NCBI GenBank assembly: GCA_029961685.1
Contig: JARWKL010000002.1
Coordinates: forward strand, 17,080,908-17,144,907
Length of the DNA: 64,000 bases
Direction of reading: 5' to 3'
Source: Aristolochia californica
Lineage: Eukaryota; Streptophyta; Magnoliopsida; Piperales; Aristolochiaceae
Shown: positions 48,101 to 58,320 of the stretch, piece by piece
Numbering within the stretch: position 1 is the first letter of the stretch
Layout: each line of letters starts with the position of its first letter
Notes under the pieces: model-generated
Seen by the model: the letters and a program-made list of their open reading frames with translations, nothing else
The model's database searches: none
What the model was told of the DNA's origin: nothing
Position numbers and translations under genes: made by a program

Positions 48101-49159
48101 AAAGCCATTAGGGTTGAACTAATGGCACTTCCCAAACTTGGAAAAAAAAACTTTTGTGCTCGTTTGTGGTGTGTGAATAATTTTCTTTACTTACATTTGT
48201 TATTTTTTTTAATTTTTTTCATACATAACTCTAAATATTTCATTTTGTTGTGATCTATTTGCCTTTAATATTTTTGTTTATGAGATAAATGGAAAGTGAA
48301 AACACAAAGTTTTGATTTATGAAAAAAGTATACATTTAAAATGGAATGGAAATGCACTAATGTAGAGAGAGATAATTCCAAAAAGTCTCCATACCTTTTA
48401 GGGATTGTACACTCTTTTAGTTTTGATATATTAGTTTTTATAATCATCGGGAAAAGGAGGCGGGGGATTTTTAACCTAGTATTGACTCCCAATCCATAAG
48501 TCATTTCTTACAAAAATGTAATCCATACGCATGATTTCCCGATAAGTCACTTTACAATCATCTATGATTGTTAGGTTTGGTTTTTTTAAATGGCCAAATT
48601 CATAACTTGTTTGACTTGGGTAAATATCCCACCGCATGTTCACTTGAGAATTTAATGAGCATTTGTTGTTCGCTTGAAAAGGTTTGGATCCACAGGCCAT
48701 TTCCATCTTTAACATGTTTCAAGCATGCATATCCATATTTAAAACCGATTAGGATCAATTAGAAATCTTTTTCCAAGCCATTAGGGTTGAACTGGTGGAA
48801 TTTCCAAAACTTGGACTACAAAACATTTGTATTCGTTTGTGGTGTATGAATAAATTTTTTTTACTTATATTTTTTGTTTTTTATTTTATTTTTTCCATAA
48901 AAACTCTAAATATTTCATTTTGTTGTGATCTATTTGCCTTTAATCATTTTGTTTACGAGATAAATGGAAAGAGAAAACTGAAAGTTTTGACTTAAGGAAA
49001 AAGTATACATCTAAAATGGAATGGAAATGCTCAAATGTAGAGAGTTATAATTCCAAAAAGTCTCCGTAACTTTTATGAATTGTAAACTCTTTTAGAGTTT
49101 GTATATTAGGTTTTGCAATCATCTGGAAAAAAGGGGGAGGTGGGAGATTTTTAACTAAG
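45110..49159 (+). repeat. Higher-order repeat copy 3 (A-F, last monomer an F/A hybrid)
   Basis: Monomers start at 45110 (A), 45775 (B), 46445 (C), 47125 (D), 47807 (E, without the private deletion) and 48480 (F). The tail of F changes to the type A tail (TTTAGAGTTTGTATATTAGG, ACTAAGTCTTGACTCCC) after about 49050, so G and most of A are skipped. Confidence 0.82.
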
Positions 49160-51776
49160 TCTTGACTCCCAATCCTTAAGTCATTTCTTAAAAAAATATA
49201 GCCCGTTACACATGATTGATTGATAAATAATTTTACAATCATCTATGATTGTTAGGTCAGCTTTTTGTAAATGGGAAAAATCATGGCTTGTTTGACTCGG
49301 GTAAATATCCCACCATACGTTCTTTTGAGAATTTAATGAGCATTTGTTGTTCGCTTTAAAAGGTTTGGATCCACAGGCCATTTGCATCTTTAACATGTTT
49401 CAAGTATGCATATCCGTATTTAAAACCTAGTAGGATCATTTAGAAATCTCTTTCCAAGCCATTAGGGTTCAATTAGTGGAATTTCCCAAACTTGGACAAC
49501 AAATCTTTTGTGTTCATTTGTGGTGTATGAATAAATTTTCTTTACTTACATTTGTTATTTTTAAAAAAAATTTCCATACATAAACTCTAAATATTTCATT
49601 TTGTTGTAATCTATATGCCTTTAATCTTTTTGTTTACGAGATAAATGGAAAGTTAAAACCAAAAGTTTTTATTTAAGAAAAAAATTATACATCTGAAATG
49701 AAATGGAAATGCAAAAATGAAAAGAGATAATTCCAAAAAGTCTCCATAACTTTTAACGATTGCAAACCCTTTTAGTTTTTATATATTGGGTTTTGCAATC
49801 ATCAGTATAAAGTGGGAGGCGGGGGATTTTTAACTGAGTGTTGACTCCAAATCCATAAGGCATATCATAATAAAATATAGCCCGTTATGCATGATTTACC
49901 GATAAATCACTTTACAATCATCTATGATTGTTAGGTCTACTTTTCATAAATAGGCAAAATCATGGCTTGTTTGACTCGCGCAAATATCCCACTGCACGTT
50001 CACAAGAGAATTTAATGAGTATTTGTTGTTCGCTTTAAAAGGTTTGAATCCACATGCTATTTCCATCTTTAACATGTTTCAAGCATGCATATCCATATTT
50101 AAAACATGTTAGGATCAATTAGAAATCTCTTTCCAAGCCATTAGGGTTGACTTGGTGGAATTTCCCAAACATGGACAACAAAACCTTTGTGATCGTTTGT
50201 GTTGTTTGAATAGATTTTCTTTACTTACATTTGTTATTTTTTAAATTTTTTTCATACAAAAACTCTAAAATTTTCATTTTGTTGTGCTCCGTTTGCCTTT
50301 TATCCTTTTGTTTACGAGATAAATAGAAAGTTAAAACTCAAAGTTTTTAATTAAGAAAAAAGTAAACATCTAAAATGGATTGGAAATGCACAAATGTAGA
50401 GAGGCATAATTCCAAAAAGTCTTTGTAACTTTTAGGGACTATAAACTCTTTTAATTTCTATATATTAGGTTTTGCAATCATCGGGAAAAGGGGGAGGCTG
50501 GGGATTTTTAACTGAGTATTGTCGCCCAATTCATTAGCCATTTCTTACAAAAATATAGACGATTACACAGGATTGACCGATAATTCACTTTACAATCATC
50601 TAAGATTCTTAGGTCAGCATTTTGTAAATGGGCATAATCGTGGCTTGTTTGACTTGGGTATATATCCCACTGAACATTCACTAGTGAGAATTTAATGAGA
50701 ATTTGTTGTTCGCTTTAAAATTTTTGGATCCACAAGCTATTTGCATCTTTAACATGTTTCAAACATCATGTCCATATTTAAAAGATATTAGGATAAATTA
50801 GAAATCTTTTTCCAAGTCATTAGGGATGAACTAGCAGAATTTCCCACACTTTGACAACAAAACTTTTGTGTTCGTTTGTGGTGTGTGAATAAATTTTCTT
50901 TACCTACATTTTTTATTGTTTTTAATTTTTTCATAGCATTAAATTTAAAATTTTCATTTTGTTGTGATCTATTTGGCTTTAATCTTTTTGTTTAAGAGAT
51001 AAATGGAAAGTGAAAACTCAATGTTTTGATTTAAGAAAAAGTATACATCTAAAATGGAATTGAAATGGACAAATAGAGAGAGAGAGATAATTCCAACAAG
51101 TTTCCGTAACTTTAAGGGATTGTAAACTCTTTTAGTTTTTATATATTATGATTTGCAATCATCAGGAAAAAGGGGGAGGCGAGGGATTTTTAACTAAGAG
51201 TTGACTCCCAATCCATAAGTCATTTCTTACAAAAATATAGCCCATTACATATAATTGACCAATAAATCACTTTACAGTCATCTAAATCCCTTGAGAATTT
51301 AGCAAGCATTGGTTGTTCACTTTAAAAGGTTTGGATCCATAGGCTATTTGCATCTTTAACATGTTTCAAGCATGCATATCCATATTTAAAACATGTTAGG
51401 ATCAATTTGAAATCTCTTTCCAAGCCATTAAGGTTGAACAAGTAGAATTTCACAAACTTGGATAAAAATGCTTTTGTGTTCATTTGTGGTGTGTGAATAA
51501 ATTTTCTTTACTTAAATTTGTTATTTTTTTCAAATTTTTTCCATACATAAACTCTAAAATTGTTATTTTTTTGTGATCTGTTTTCCTTTAATCTTTTTTT
51601 AATGACATAAATGGATAGTAAAAACTCAAATTTTTGATTTAAGAAAAAAGTATACATCTAAAATGGAATAGAAGTGAACAAATGTAGAGAGAGATAATTC
51701 CAACAAGTCTCCATAACTTTTAGGGATTGTAAACTTCTTTCGATTTTATATATTGCCGCGTGATTTTTCACTGAGT
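49160..51776 (+). repeat. Higher-order repeat copy 4, partial (B-E)
   Basis: 49160 is type B. 49839 has an atypical head but the C tail (CCTTTGTGATCG, GTTGTGCTCCGTTTGCC). 50517 is D (GTCGCCCAATTC, TAGACGATTACACAGG). 51199 is E with the private deletion (TCTAAATCCCTTGAG). After this the order is lost. Confidence 0.75.
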
Positions 51777-53766
51777 GTTGACTCCCAATCCATAAGTCAT
51801 TTCTTACAAAAATAAAGTCTGATACACATGATTGACTGATAAATCACTTTACAATCATCTATGATTGTTAGGTTAGTTTTTTGTAAATGGGCAAAATCAT
51901 GGCTTGTTTGACTCGGGTAAATATCCCACCACACGTTCACTTGAGAATTTAATGAGCATTTGTTGTTCTCTTTAAAAAGTTTGGATCCACATGTCATTTT
52001 CATCTTTAACATGTTTCAAGCATGCACAACCATATTTAAAACATGTTAGGATATATTAGAAATCTCTTGCAAAGCGATTAGTGTTGAACTAGTGGAATTT
52101 CCCAACTTTGGAAAACAAAACTTTTGTGTTTATTTGTGGTGTGTGAATAAATTTTCTTTTCTTACATTCTTTATTTTTTTTAATTTTTTCCAGACATAAA
52201 CTCTAAAATTTTCATTTTTTTTTATCTATTTGCCTTCAATCTTTTTGTTTACGAGATAAATGGAAAGTGAGAACTCAAAGTTTGGTTTAAGATAAAATTA
52301 TACATCTAAAATAATATGGAAATGCACAAATGTAGAGAGAGATAATTCTAAATAATCTCCATAACTTTTAGGGATTGCAAACAATTTTTGTTTTTATATA
52401 TTAGGTTTTGCAATCAACGGGAAAAAGGGGGAGTCTTGAGTCCCTATTAAGTCATTTCTTACAAACATATAGCCCGTTACACATGATTTCCTGATAAATC
52501 ACTTTACAATCATTTATGATTGTTAGGTCAAATTTTTGTAAATGGCCTAAATCATGGCTTGTTTTACTCGGGTAAATATACCACCAGACGTTCACTTGAG
52601 AATTTAATGAGCATTTGTTGTACGCTTTAAAAGGTATGGATCCACAAGCCATTTGCATCTTCAACATGTTTCAAGCATGCATATCCATATTTAAAACATG
52701 GTAGGATCAATTAGAAATCTGTTTCAAAGCCATTAGGGTTTAACTAGTGGAATTTCCAAAACTTGGACAACAAAACTTTTGTGCTCGTTTACGGTGTGTG
52801 AATAAATTTCCTTTACTTACATTCTTGATTGTTTTTTATTTTTTCCATCCATAAACTCTAAAATTTTCATTTTGTTGTGAAAAATTTTCCTTTAATCTTT
52901 TCGTTTATGAGATAAATTGAAAGTGAAAACTCAAAGTTTTGATTTAGGAAAAAAATATACATCTAAAATGGAGTGGAAATGCACAAATGTAGAGAGAGAT
53001 AATTCAAAAAAGTCTCTGTCACTTTTAGGGATTGTAAACTCTTTTAGTTTTTATATATTAGGTTTTTCAATCATCGAGAAAAAGGGGGAGGTGGGGGATT
53101 TCTGATTGAGTCTTGACTCCCAATCCATAAGTCATTTCTTACATAAATATAGCCAGTTACGCATGATTTCCTGATAAATCACTTTACAATCATCTATGAT
53201 TGTTAGGTCAGGTTTTTGTAAATGGGCAAAGTCAAGGTTTGTTTAACTCGGGTAAATATCCCACCGCACTTTCACTTGAGAATTTAATGAGCATTTGTTG
53301 TTCACTTTAAAAGGTTTGGATCCACTGGCCATTTGCATCTTTGACATGTTTCAAGCATGCATATCCATATTTAAAACATGTTAGGATCAATTAGAAATCT
53401 CTTTCAAAGCCATTATGGTTGAACTAGTGGAATTTCTAAAACTTGGATAACATAACTTTTGTGTTCATTTGTGGTGTGTAAATAAATTTTATTTACATAC
53501 ATTTGTTAATTTTTTTAATTTTTTCCATACATAAAGTCTAATATTTTCATTTTGTTGTGATCTATTTGTCTTTAATCTTTTTGTTTACGAGATAATGGAA
53601 AGTGAAAACTCAAAGTTTTGATTTAGAAAAAAGTATACAAAAAATGGAATGGAAATGTACAAATGTAGAGAGATGTACTTCCAAAACATCTCCGTAAATT
53701 TTATGGATTGAAAACTCTTTTAGTTTTAATATATTAGGTTTTTGCAATCATCGGGAAAAAGGGGGA

Positions 53767-53790
53767 GGGGGGGGGGGGGGGGGGGGGGGG
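53767..53790 (+). repeat. 24-base G run in a satellite monomer
   Basis: The G-rich tract of this monomer (normally GGGGGAGGCGGGGGA) is replaced by an uninterrupted run of 24 G. It could be real slippage or an assembly error. Confidence 0.85.
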
Positions 53791-55571
53791 TATTTAACAG
53801 AGTGTTTACTTCCCATCCATAAGTCATTTCGTACAAAAATATAGCCCATTACTCATGATTGACCGATAAATCACTTTACAAATATATGTGATTGTTAGGT
53901 CAGGTTTTTGTAATGGGCAAAATCATGGCATGTTTGACTCAGGCAAATGTCCCATCGCACGTTCATTTGAGAATTTAATGAGCATTTGTATTCGCTTCAA
54001 AAGGTTTTGATCCACAATCCATTTGCATCTTCAACATGTTTCAAGCATGCATATCCGTATTTTAAAACATATTAGGATCAATTAGAAATCTCTTTCCAAA
54101 CCATTAGGGTGGAACTATTGGAATTTTCCAACTTTGGACAACAAAACTTTTGTGTTTGTTTGTGGGGTGTGTAAATAAATTTTCTTAACTTACATTTGTT
54201 ATTATTTAATTTTTTCCAAACATACACACTAAAATTTTAATTCTGTTGCAATCTATTTGCCTTTAATCTTTTTGTTTCAGAGAAAAATGGAAAGTGAAAA
54301 CTCAAAGTTTTGATTTAAGAAAAAAGGTATACATCTGAAATGGAATGGAAATGCACAAATGTAGAGAGAGATACTTCCAAAAAGTCTCTGTAACTTTTAA
54401 GGGATTGTAAAACTCTTTTTGTTTTCATATATTAGGTTTTGCATTCATCTGGAAAAAAGGGGAGGCAAACTATTTTTAACTGATTGTTGATTCCCAATCC
54501 ATAAATCATTTCTTACAAAATATAGCCCATTACACATGATTGACCGATAAAACACTTTACAAACATCTATGATTGTTAGGTTTGCTTTTAGTAAATGGGC
54601 AAAATAATGACTTGTTTGACTCAAGTACATATCCCACCGCAAGTTCACTTGAGAATTTAATGAGCATTTGTTGTTCACATTAAAAGGTTTGGATCCACAG
54701 GCCATTTGCATCTTTAACATATCTCAAGCGTGCATATCTATATTTAAAACATGTTTGTATCAATTAAAAATCTCTTTCCAAGCCATCAGGGTTGAACTAT
54801 TGGAATTTCCCAAACTTGGACAACAAAACTTTTGTGTTCGTTTGTGGTGCGTAAATAAATTTTCTTTACATATATTTGTCATTGTTTTAAATTTTTTCCA
54901 TACATACACTCTAAAATTTTCATTCTGTTGTGGTCTATTTGCCTTTAATCTTTTTTTTTTAATGATATAAATGGAATGTGAAAACTCAAAGTTTTGATTT
55001 AAGAAAAAAGTATACATATAAAAAGGAATGGAAATACACAAATGTAGAGAGAGATATTTCCAAAAAGTCTCCGTAAAATTTTAGGGATTCTAAACTCTTT
55101 TAGTTTTTATATATTAGGTTTTGCAATCATCGGGAAAAATGGGGAGGCGGGGGATTTTTAACTGAGTGTTGACTCCCAATCCATAAGTCATTTCTTACAA
55201 AGTTATAGCTGGTTACACATGATTGGCTGATATATCAATTTACAATCATCTATGATTGTTAGGTCAGCTTTTTGTAAATGGCCAAAATCATGGGTTGTTT
55301 GACTCGGGTAAATATACTACTTCATGTTCACTTGAGAATTTAATGAGCATTTGTCATTCGCTTTAAAAGGTTTGGATCCACGGCCCATTTCCATCTTTAA
55401 CATTTTTCAAGCATGCATATCCATATGAAAAACATGTTAGGATCAATTAGAAATCTCTTTCCAAGCCATTTGTGTTGAACTAGTGGAATTTTCCAAATTT
55501 GGACAACAAAACTATTGTGTTCGTTTGTGGTGTGTCAATAAATTCTCTTTACTTACATTTGTTATTGTTTT

Positions 55572-56027
55572 TGTTGAAAGATAGGGCCCAAGCCCACACG
55601 ACCAAGGAGGACTCACATATTGAAGTATATTAGAATATGGGCCCAAGCCCATAAGACCGAGGAAGGCCCACATATATAAGAGTATTATAAGATGGGCCAC
55701 ATGACCAAGGAAGACCCACAAGATGGGCCCAAGCCCATAAGAAGTAGGACCCACTATGATTACCATGAGCTGGCATCCTTATCACATCAGTTGGAAGATC
55801 AAGAAGGACTCCTAGTTCTACTCAATTTAGTCTTCTAGTTGTTTAGATGGACTTACTGAAATTAGACTTATTTAAATTGAAGAGTTAGAGTTGTAATGTC
55901 ATTAGGTTGAATGATAAGTTGTATAAGGACTATACATCCTCCTCTACTATAAATAGAGGTTCATGTACTCTAATTACAACAAGTTATTGATGTCAATGAA
56001 GTATTTCGCTTTTTCATAAATTCAACA
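55572..56027 (+). repeat. 5' LTR of complete family A element (second LTR form)
   Basis: TGTTGAAAGATAGGGCCC to ATAAATTCAACA, 456 bp. The first half (AAGCCC/GGCCCA clusters, GAGCTGGCATCCTTATCAC) and the TATA-to-end part match the LTRs at 1028 and 18889. The segment between about 55810 and 55940 (CTAGTTCTACTCAATTTAG onward) is unrelated to theirs. Confidence 0.9.
55948..55956 (+). promoter_or_regulatory. TATA box in family A 5' LTR
   Basis: TATAAATAG followed by AGGTTCATGTACTCT. The 3' LTR has the same box at 58241-58249. Confidence 0.6.
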
Positions 56028-56039
56028 TGGTATCAGAGC
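56028..56039 (+). other. Primer-binding site (initiator Met-tRNA)
   Basis: TGGTATCAGAGC directly abutting the LTR end. Intact 12 bases. Confidence 0.9.
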
Positions 56040-56254
56040 AAGTTCTATGAGTTGACTTCGTCAACTCACGGAGCTAATGTGATCCTTTTCTCTAAACCTA
56101 AAACCCTAGGTCTAGGTTCGTAGTTATTTTTTTAGTCCCTACACCTATAGTTTTCTTAGCGATTTTTACCTCTATAAGTAGTTTTTAATATTGAAATTTA
56201 TATATTGACAAAAATATATTTGAGTATAGTTTCCAAATTTGTTCCAATCGAAGT

Positions 56255-56900
56255 TATCTACCAAGAGATATTGATATTTGAATGAGCGAAGGTCAGATTG
56301 CAAAAACTTTCGAGCAGCAACAGCAATCTTCAAATTCTGAGGTATTTTTTGCTATCAAGAACTAGAATTTATATGGAAAAATATATATCAACCGAAATAT
56401 ATGTAAGTCTATTCTTTTATGTATTCAACCAATTTTTTATCTGATTATGTACAAAGATAAATCGATATTTGAAGCAACAAAGGTTAGATTATAGAAGAGG
56501 TTCGAGATGCAGCAGAAATCCTCAAATTCCGAGGAATTTTATGCTATCAAGAAAGAGAATTTATATGGAGAATTATATATCATCAGAAATATATGTAAGT
56601 CTATTTTCTTACCTATTCAATCAATCCTCAGTATGATATTTTTTTAAGTAGATATTGATCTTTGAAGAGTCAATGGTCATTCTGGAAAAACAGGAGAAAC
56701 ATAATTTAGTTCGGCTAGATGACAGAGACTAAAATATATAAGATTATTTATCTTCTAAAAATTATATTTTATGAAGAGAAGTTATACTTAGATGAAAGGT
56801 ATTTAATTCTACTTTCAGAATGAAAAAAATTCATGTCAATCTGATCTATATTGATAGACATATTCAAATTGGAAGAATCAAAGGTCATGATGGTACTCTG
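56255..56900 (+). repeat. Degenerate ~190-bp tandem repeats in family A leader
   Basis: Similar phrases GATATTTGAATGAGCGAAGGTCAG, GATATTTGAAGCAACAAAGG, GATCTTTGAAGAGTCAATGG and a weaker ATTCAAATTGGAAGAATCAAAGG start near 56273, 56464, 56657 and 56860. The first two units also share CAGCA..AATC.TCAAATTC.GAGG and TTTATATGGA. The fragment at 18889-19735 keeps one unit. Confidence 0.7.
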
Positions 56901-57379
56901 TTACATTGAAAATCCGAATTTAAGCAGATTGTTTTGTGTCACTGTTTGAGTTGATATATCAGGAAAATATCTCACTTCTCCCTGGTTTGAGGCCTTATTG
57001 ATACATCTCTGTTATGGGCCTATTGCTACATCTATGATATTTGGTTCAAGCTGGGATCACTATCATTACTTCCCAACTTGAGGGGGAGAAGTACAAGAAG
57101 TACAAGAAAGAGGTATTTATCCCTTATGTTGTGGATAAGTTTATGTGACAAAAATATTCAAGAAAGGGGGAGCACAAAAGTTGAAGCTTGTGCATCTAAG
57201 AAAAAATATTTATATCAGATTATGATTATTTCATGGGTCCTTCTACAAAGTTTATTATTTGGTTCGTGTTATATGTGTTGGAAGATGGTCATGTTATATA
57301 CAGTTGCTGCTATTATGTCTCTTTGGGGACATTATTATAGAAGAAGAGGTGGCCTCATATCATCATTTATTTTACCCCG

Positions 57380-57540
57380 TAAAAAAATATCATGGTTGGA
57401 AAAACCATGACGGAGGATACCCTATCAAAAAATATCACGGTTGGGAAACCATGACAAAGGATACCCTGTCAAAAAATATCACGGTTGGTAAACCATTATA
57501 GGCCCTATAAAAAAATATCACTGTTGGGAAACCATGATGG
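57380..57540 (+). repeat. Four tandem ~39-45-bp hairpin units in family A
   Basis: The phrase AAATATCA(T/C)GGTTGG recurs with its conserved C at about 57391, 57436, 57480 and 57519. Each unit is self-complementary around CATGGTTGG...AACCATG (for example CATGGTTGGAAAAACCATG, a 7-bp stem). The block corresponds to the 58-bp units at 596-775 in the left copy. Confidence 0.85.
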
Positions 57541-57578
57541 AAGAACTTATTATTATATCTATGATATCATCCCTAACC

Positions 57579-57579
<1 letters not shown>

Positions 57580-57616
<37 letters not shown>
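57580..57616 (+). repeat. 37-base C run
   Basis: An uninterrupted run of 37 C, followed by TCCCCCGTCCCCCCC. The left copy has only CCTCCCCCCC at the matching place (781-790). The six-residue-and-longer proline or glycine stretches read from it are artefacts of the run. Confidence 0.9.
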
Positions 57617-57619
<3 letters not shown>

Positions 57620-57860
57620 CCCGTCCCCCCCTCGTGTAATGGCTTTTATGGGTCCTACCACTTGAGAGTCGTTGTCTAGTGGAGGGACACGGTGGTGGAC
57701 ACTTCTGAGCAATGTTGATAGACATACTACCGATAGCAGTGGAGTGTGCCCTACGTCCAACATTAGGACTGGATTATGAAGCAATGGCTTACCGGCTAGG
57801 AGTGATGTTTACTCTCACTTATATAATGCCGCAGGGCCTCAATGAAGGATGCAACAGCGT

Positions 57861-57869
57861 GAGGGGGAA
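57861..57869 (+). other. Polypurine tract of complete family A element
   Basis: GAGGGGGAA directly before TGTTGAAAGAT. Another purine tract (TTGAGGGGGAGAAG) lies inside the element near 57078. Confidence 0.7.
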
Positions 57870-58320
57870 TGTTGAAAGATGAAGGCATATTTGAAGATGT
57901 GCCATTTTGTAAAAATAAATTAAAATATTCTATACATCATTTGCAGTAAGCTGGGAGTTCATATTGTTCTCTCACACGACCAAGGAAGACTCAAATATTA
58001 AAGTGTATTCGAAGATGGGCCCAAGCCCATAAGAAGTAGGACCCACAATGATTACCATATGTTGGCATCCTTATCACATCAGTTGGAAGATCAAGAAGGA
58101 CTCCTAGTTCTACTCAAGTTAGTCTTCTAGTTGTTTAGATACACTTACTTAAATTAGACTCACTTAAATTGAAGAGTTAGAGTTGTAATGTAATTAGGAT
58201 TTAATGGTAAGTTGTATAAGGACTGTACATCCTCGTCTACTATAAATAGAGGTTCATGTACTCTAATTACAACAAGTTATTGATGTCAATGAAGTTTTTC
58301 ACTTTTCCATAAATTCAATA
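57870..58320 (+). repeat. 3' LTR of complete family A element, rearranged 5' end
   Basis: By the purine tract and TGTTGAAAGAT the LTR starts at 57870 and ends ATAAATTCAATA (CA changed to TA) at 58320. Its bases from about 57881 to 57975 do not match the 5' LTR. They include TACATCATTTGCAGTAAGCT..GAGTTCAT, which in the left copy (near 968-1010) lies upstream of the purine tract. True LTR identity begins at ACGACCAAGGAAG (57976). The second-form U3 core is shared with the 5' LTR. Confidence 0.75.

Larger units (their letters stand above)
32472..55571 (+). repeat. Satellite array 5 (longest, contains higher-order repeat)
   Basis: There are 35 phase marks: 32648, 33325, 34004, 34682, 35197, 35835, 36497, 37178, 37847, 38528, 39133, 39808, 40455, 41120, 41799, 42477, 43158, 43753, 44431, 45110, 45775, 46445, 47125, 47807, 48480, 49160, 49839, 50517, 51199, 51777, 52434, 53111, 53803, 54485 and 55167. 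Most spacings are 665-682 bp. Short units are 515 bp (34682, a loss of about 165 bp near 34880 between two TTGTTCG-like sites), 605 and 595 bp (type E), and 578 bp (51199). A normal monomer head is TGTTGACTCCCAATCCATAAG and the tail is the G-rich tract. No gene is visible anywhere in these 23 kb. Confidence 0.95.
55572..58320 (+). mobile_element. Complete non-coding LTR retroelement, family A
   Basis: This is the only end-to-end member of family A in the window, 2749 bp. It has a 5' LTR (55572-56027), a perfect primer site, about 1.84 kb of internal sequence, a purine tract and a 3' LTR. The flanks are GTTTT (55567-55571) and GTTTC (58321-58325), a near-perfect 5-bp duplication inside the satellite motif TTATTGTTTTTAATTTTTTCC. 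The internal region holds degenerate ~190-bp repeats, hairpin repeats and a poly-C run. It has no recognisable gag or pol motif and no open frame above about 110 codons. It must depend on another element's proteins. Confidence 0.88.

Noticed and set aside
57078..57410. 110-codon open frame in the complete family A element as a possible gag or accessory gene
   Set aside because: It has no capsid, zinc-knuckle or other recognisable motif, and the matching region of the left copy splits into different frames.
57485..57679. Open frame with a long proline stretch (and glycine on the other strand)
   Set aside because: Produced by the 37-base C run. It is not conserved in the sister copy at 1-1027.
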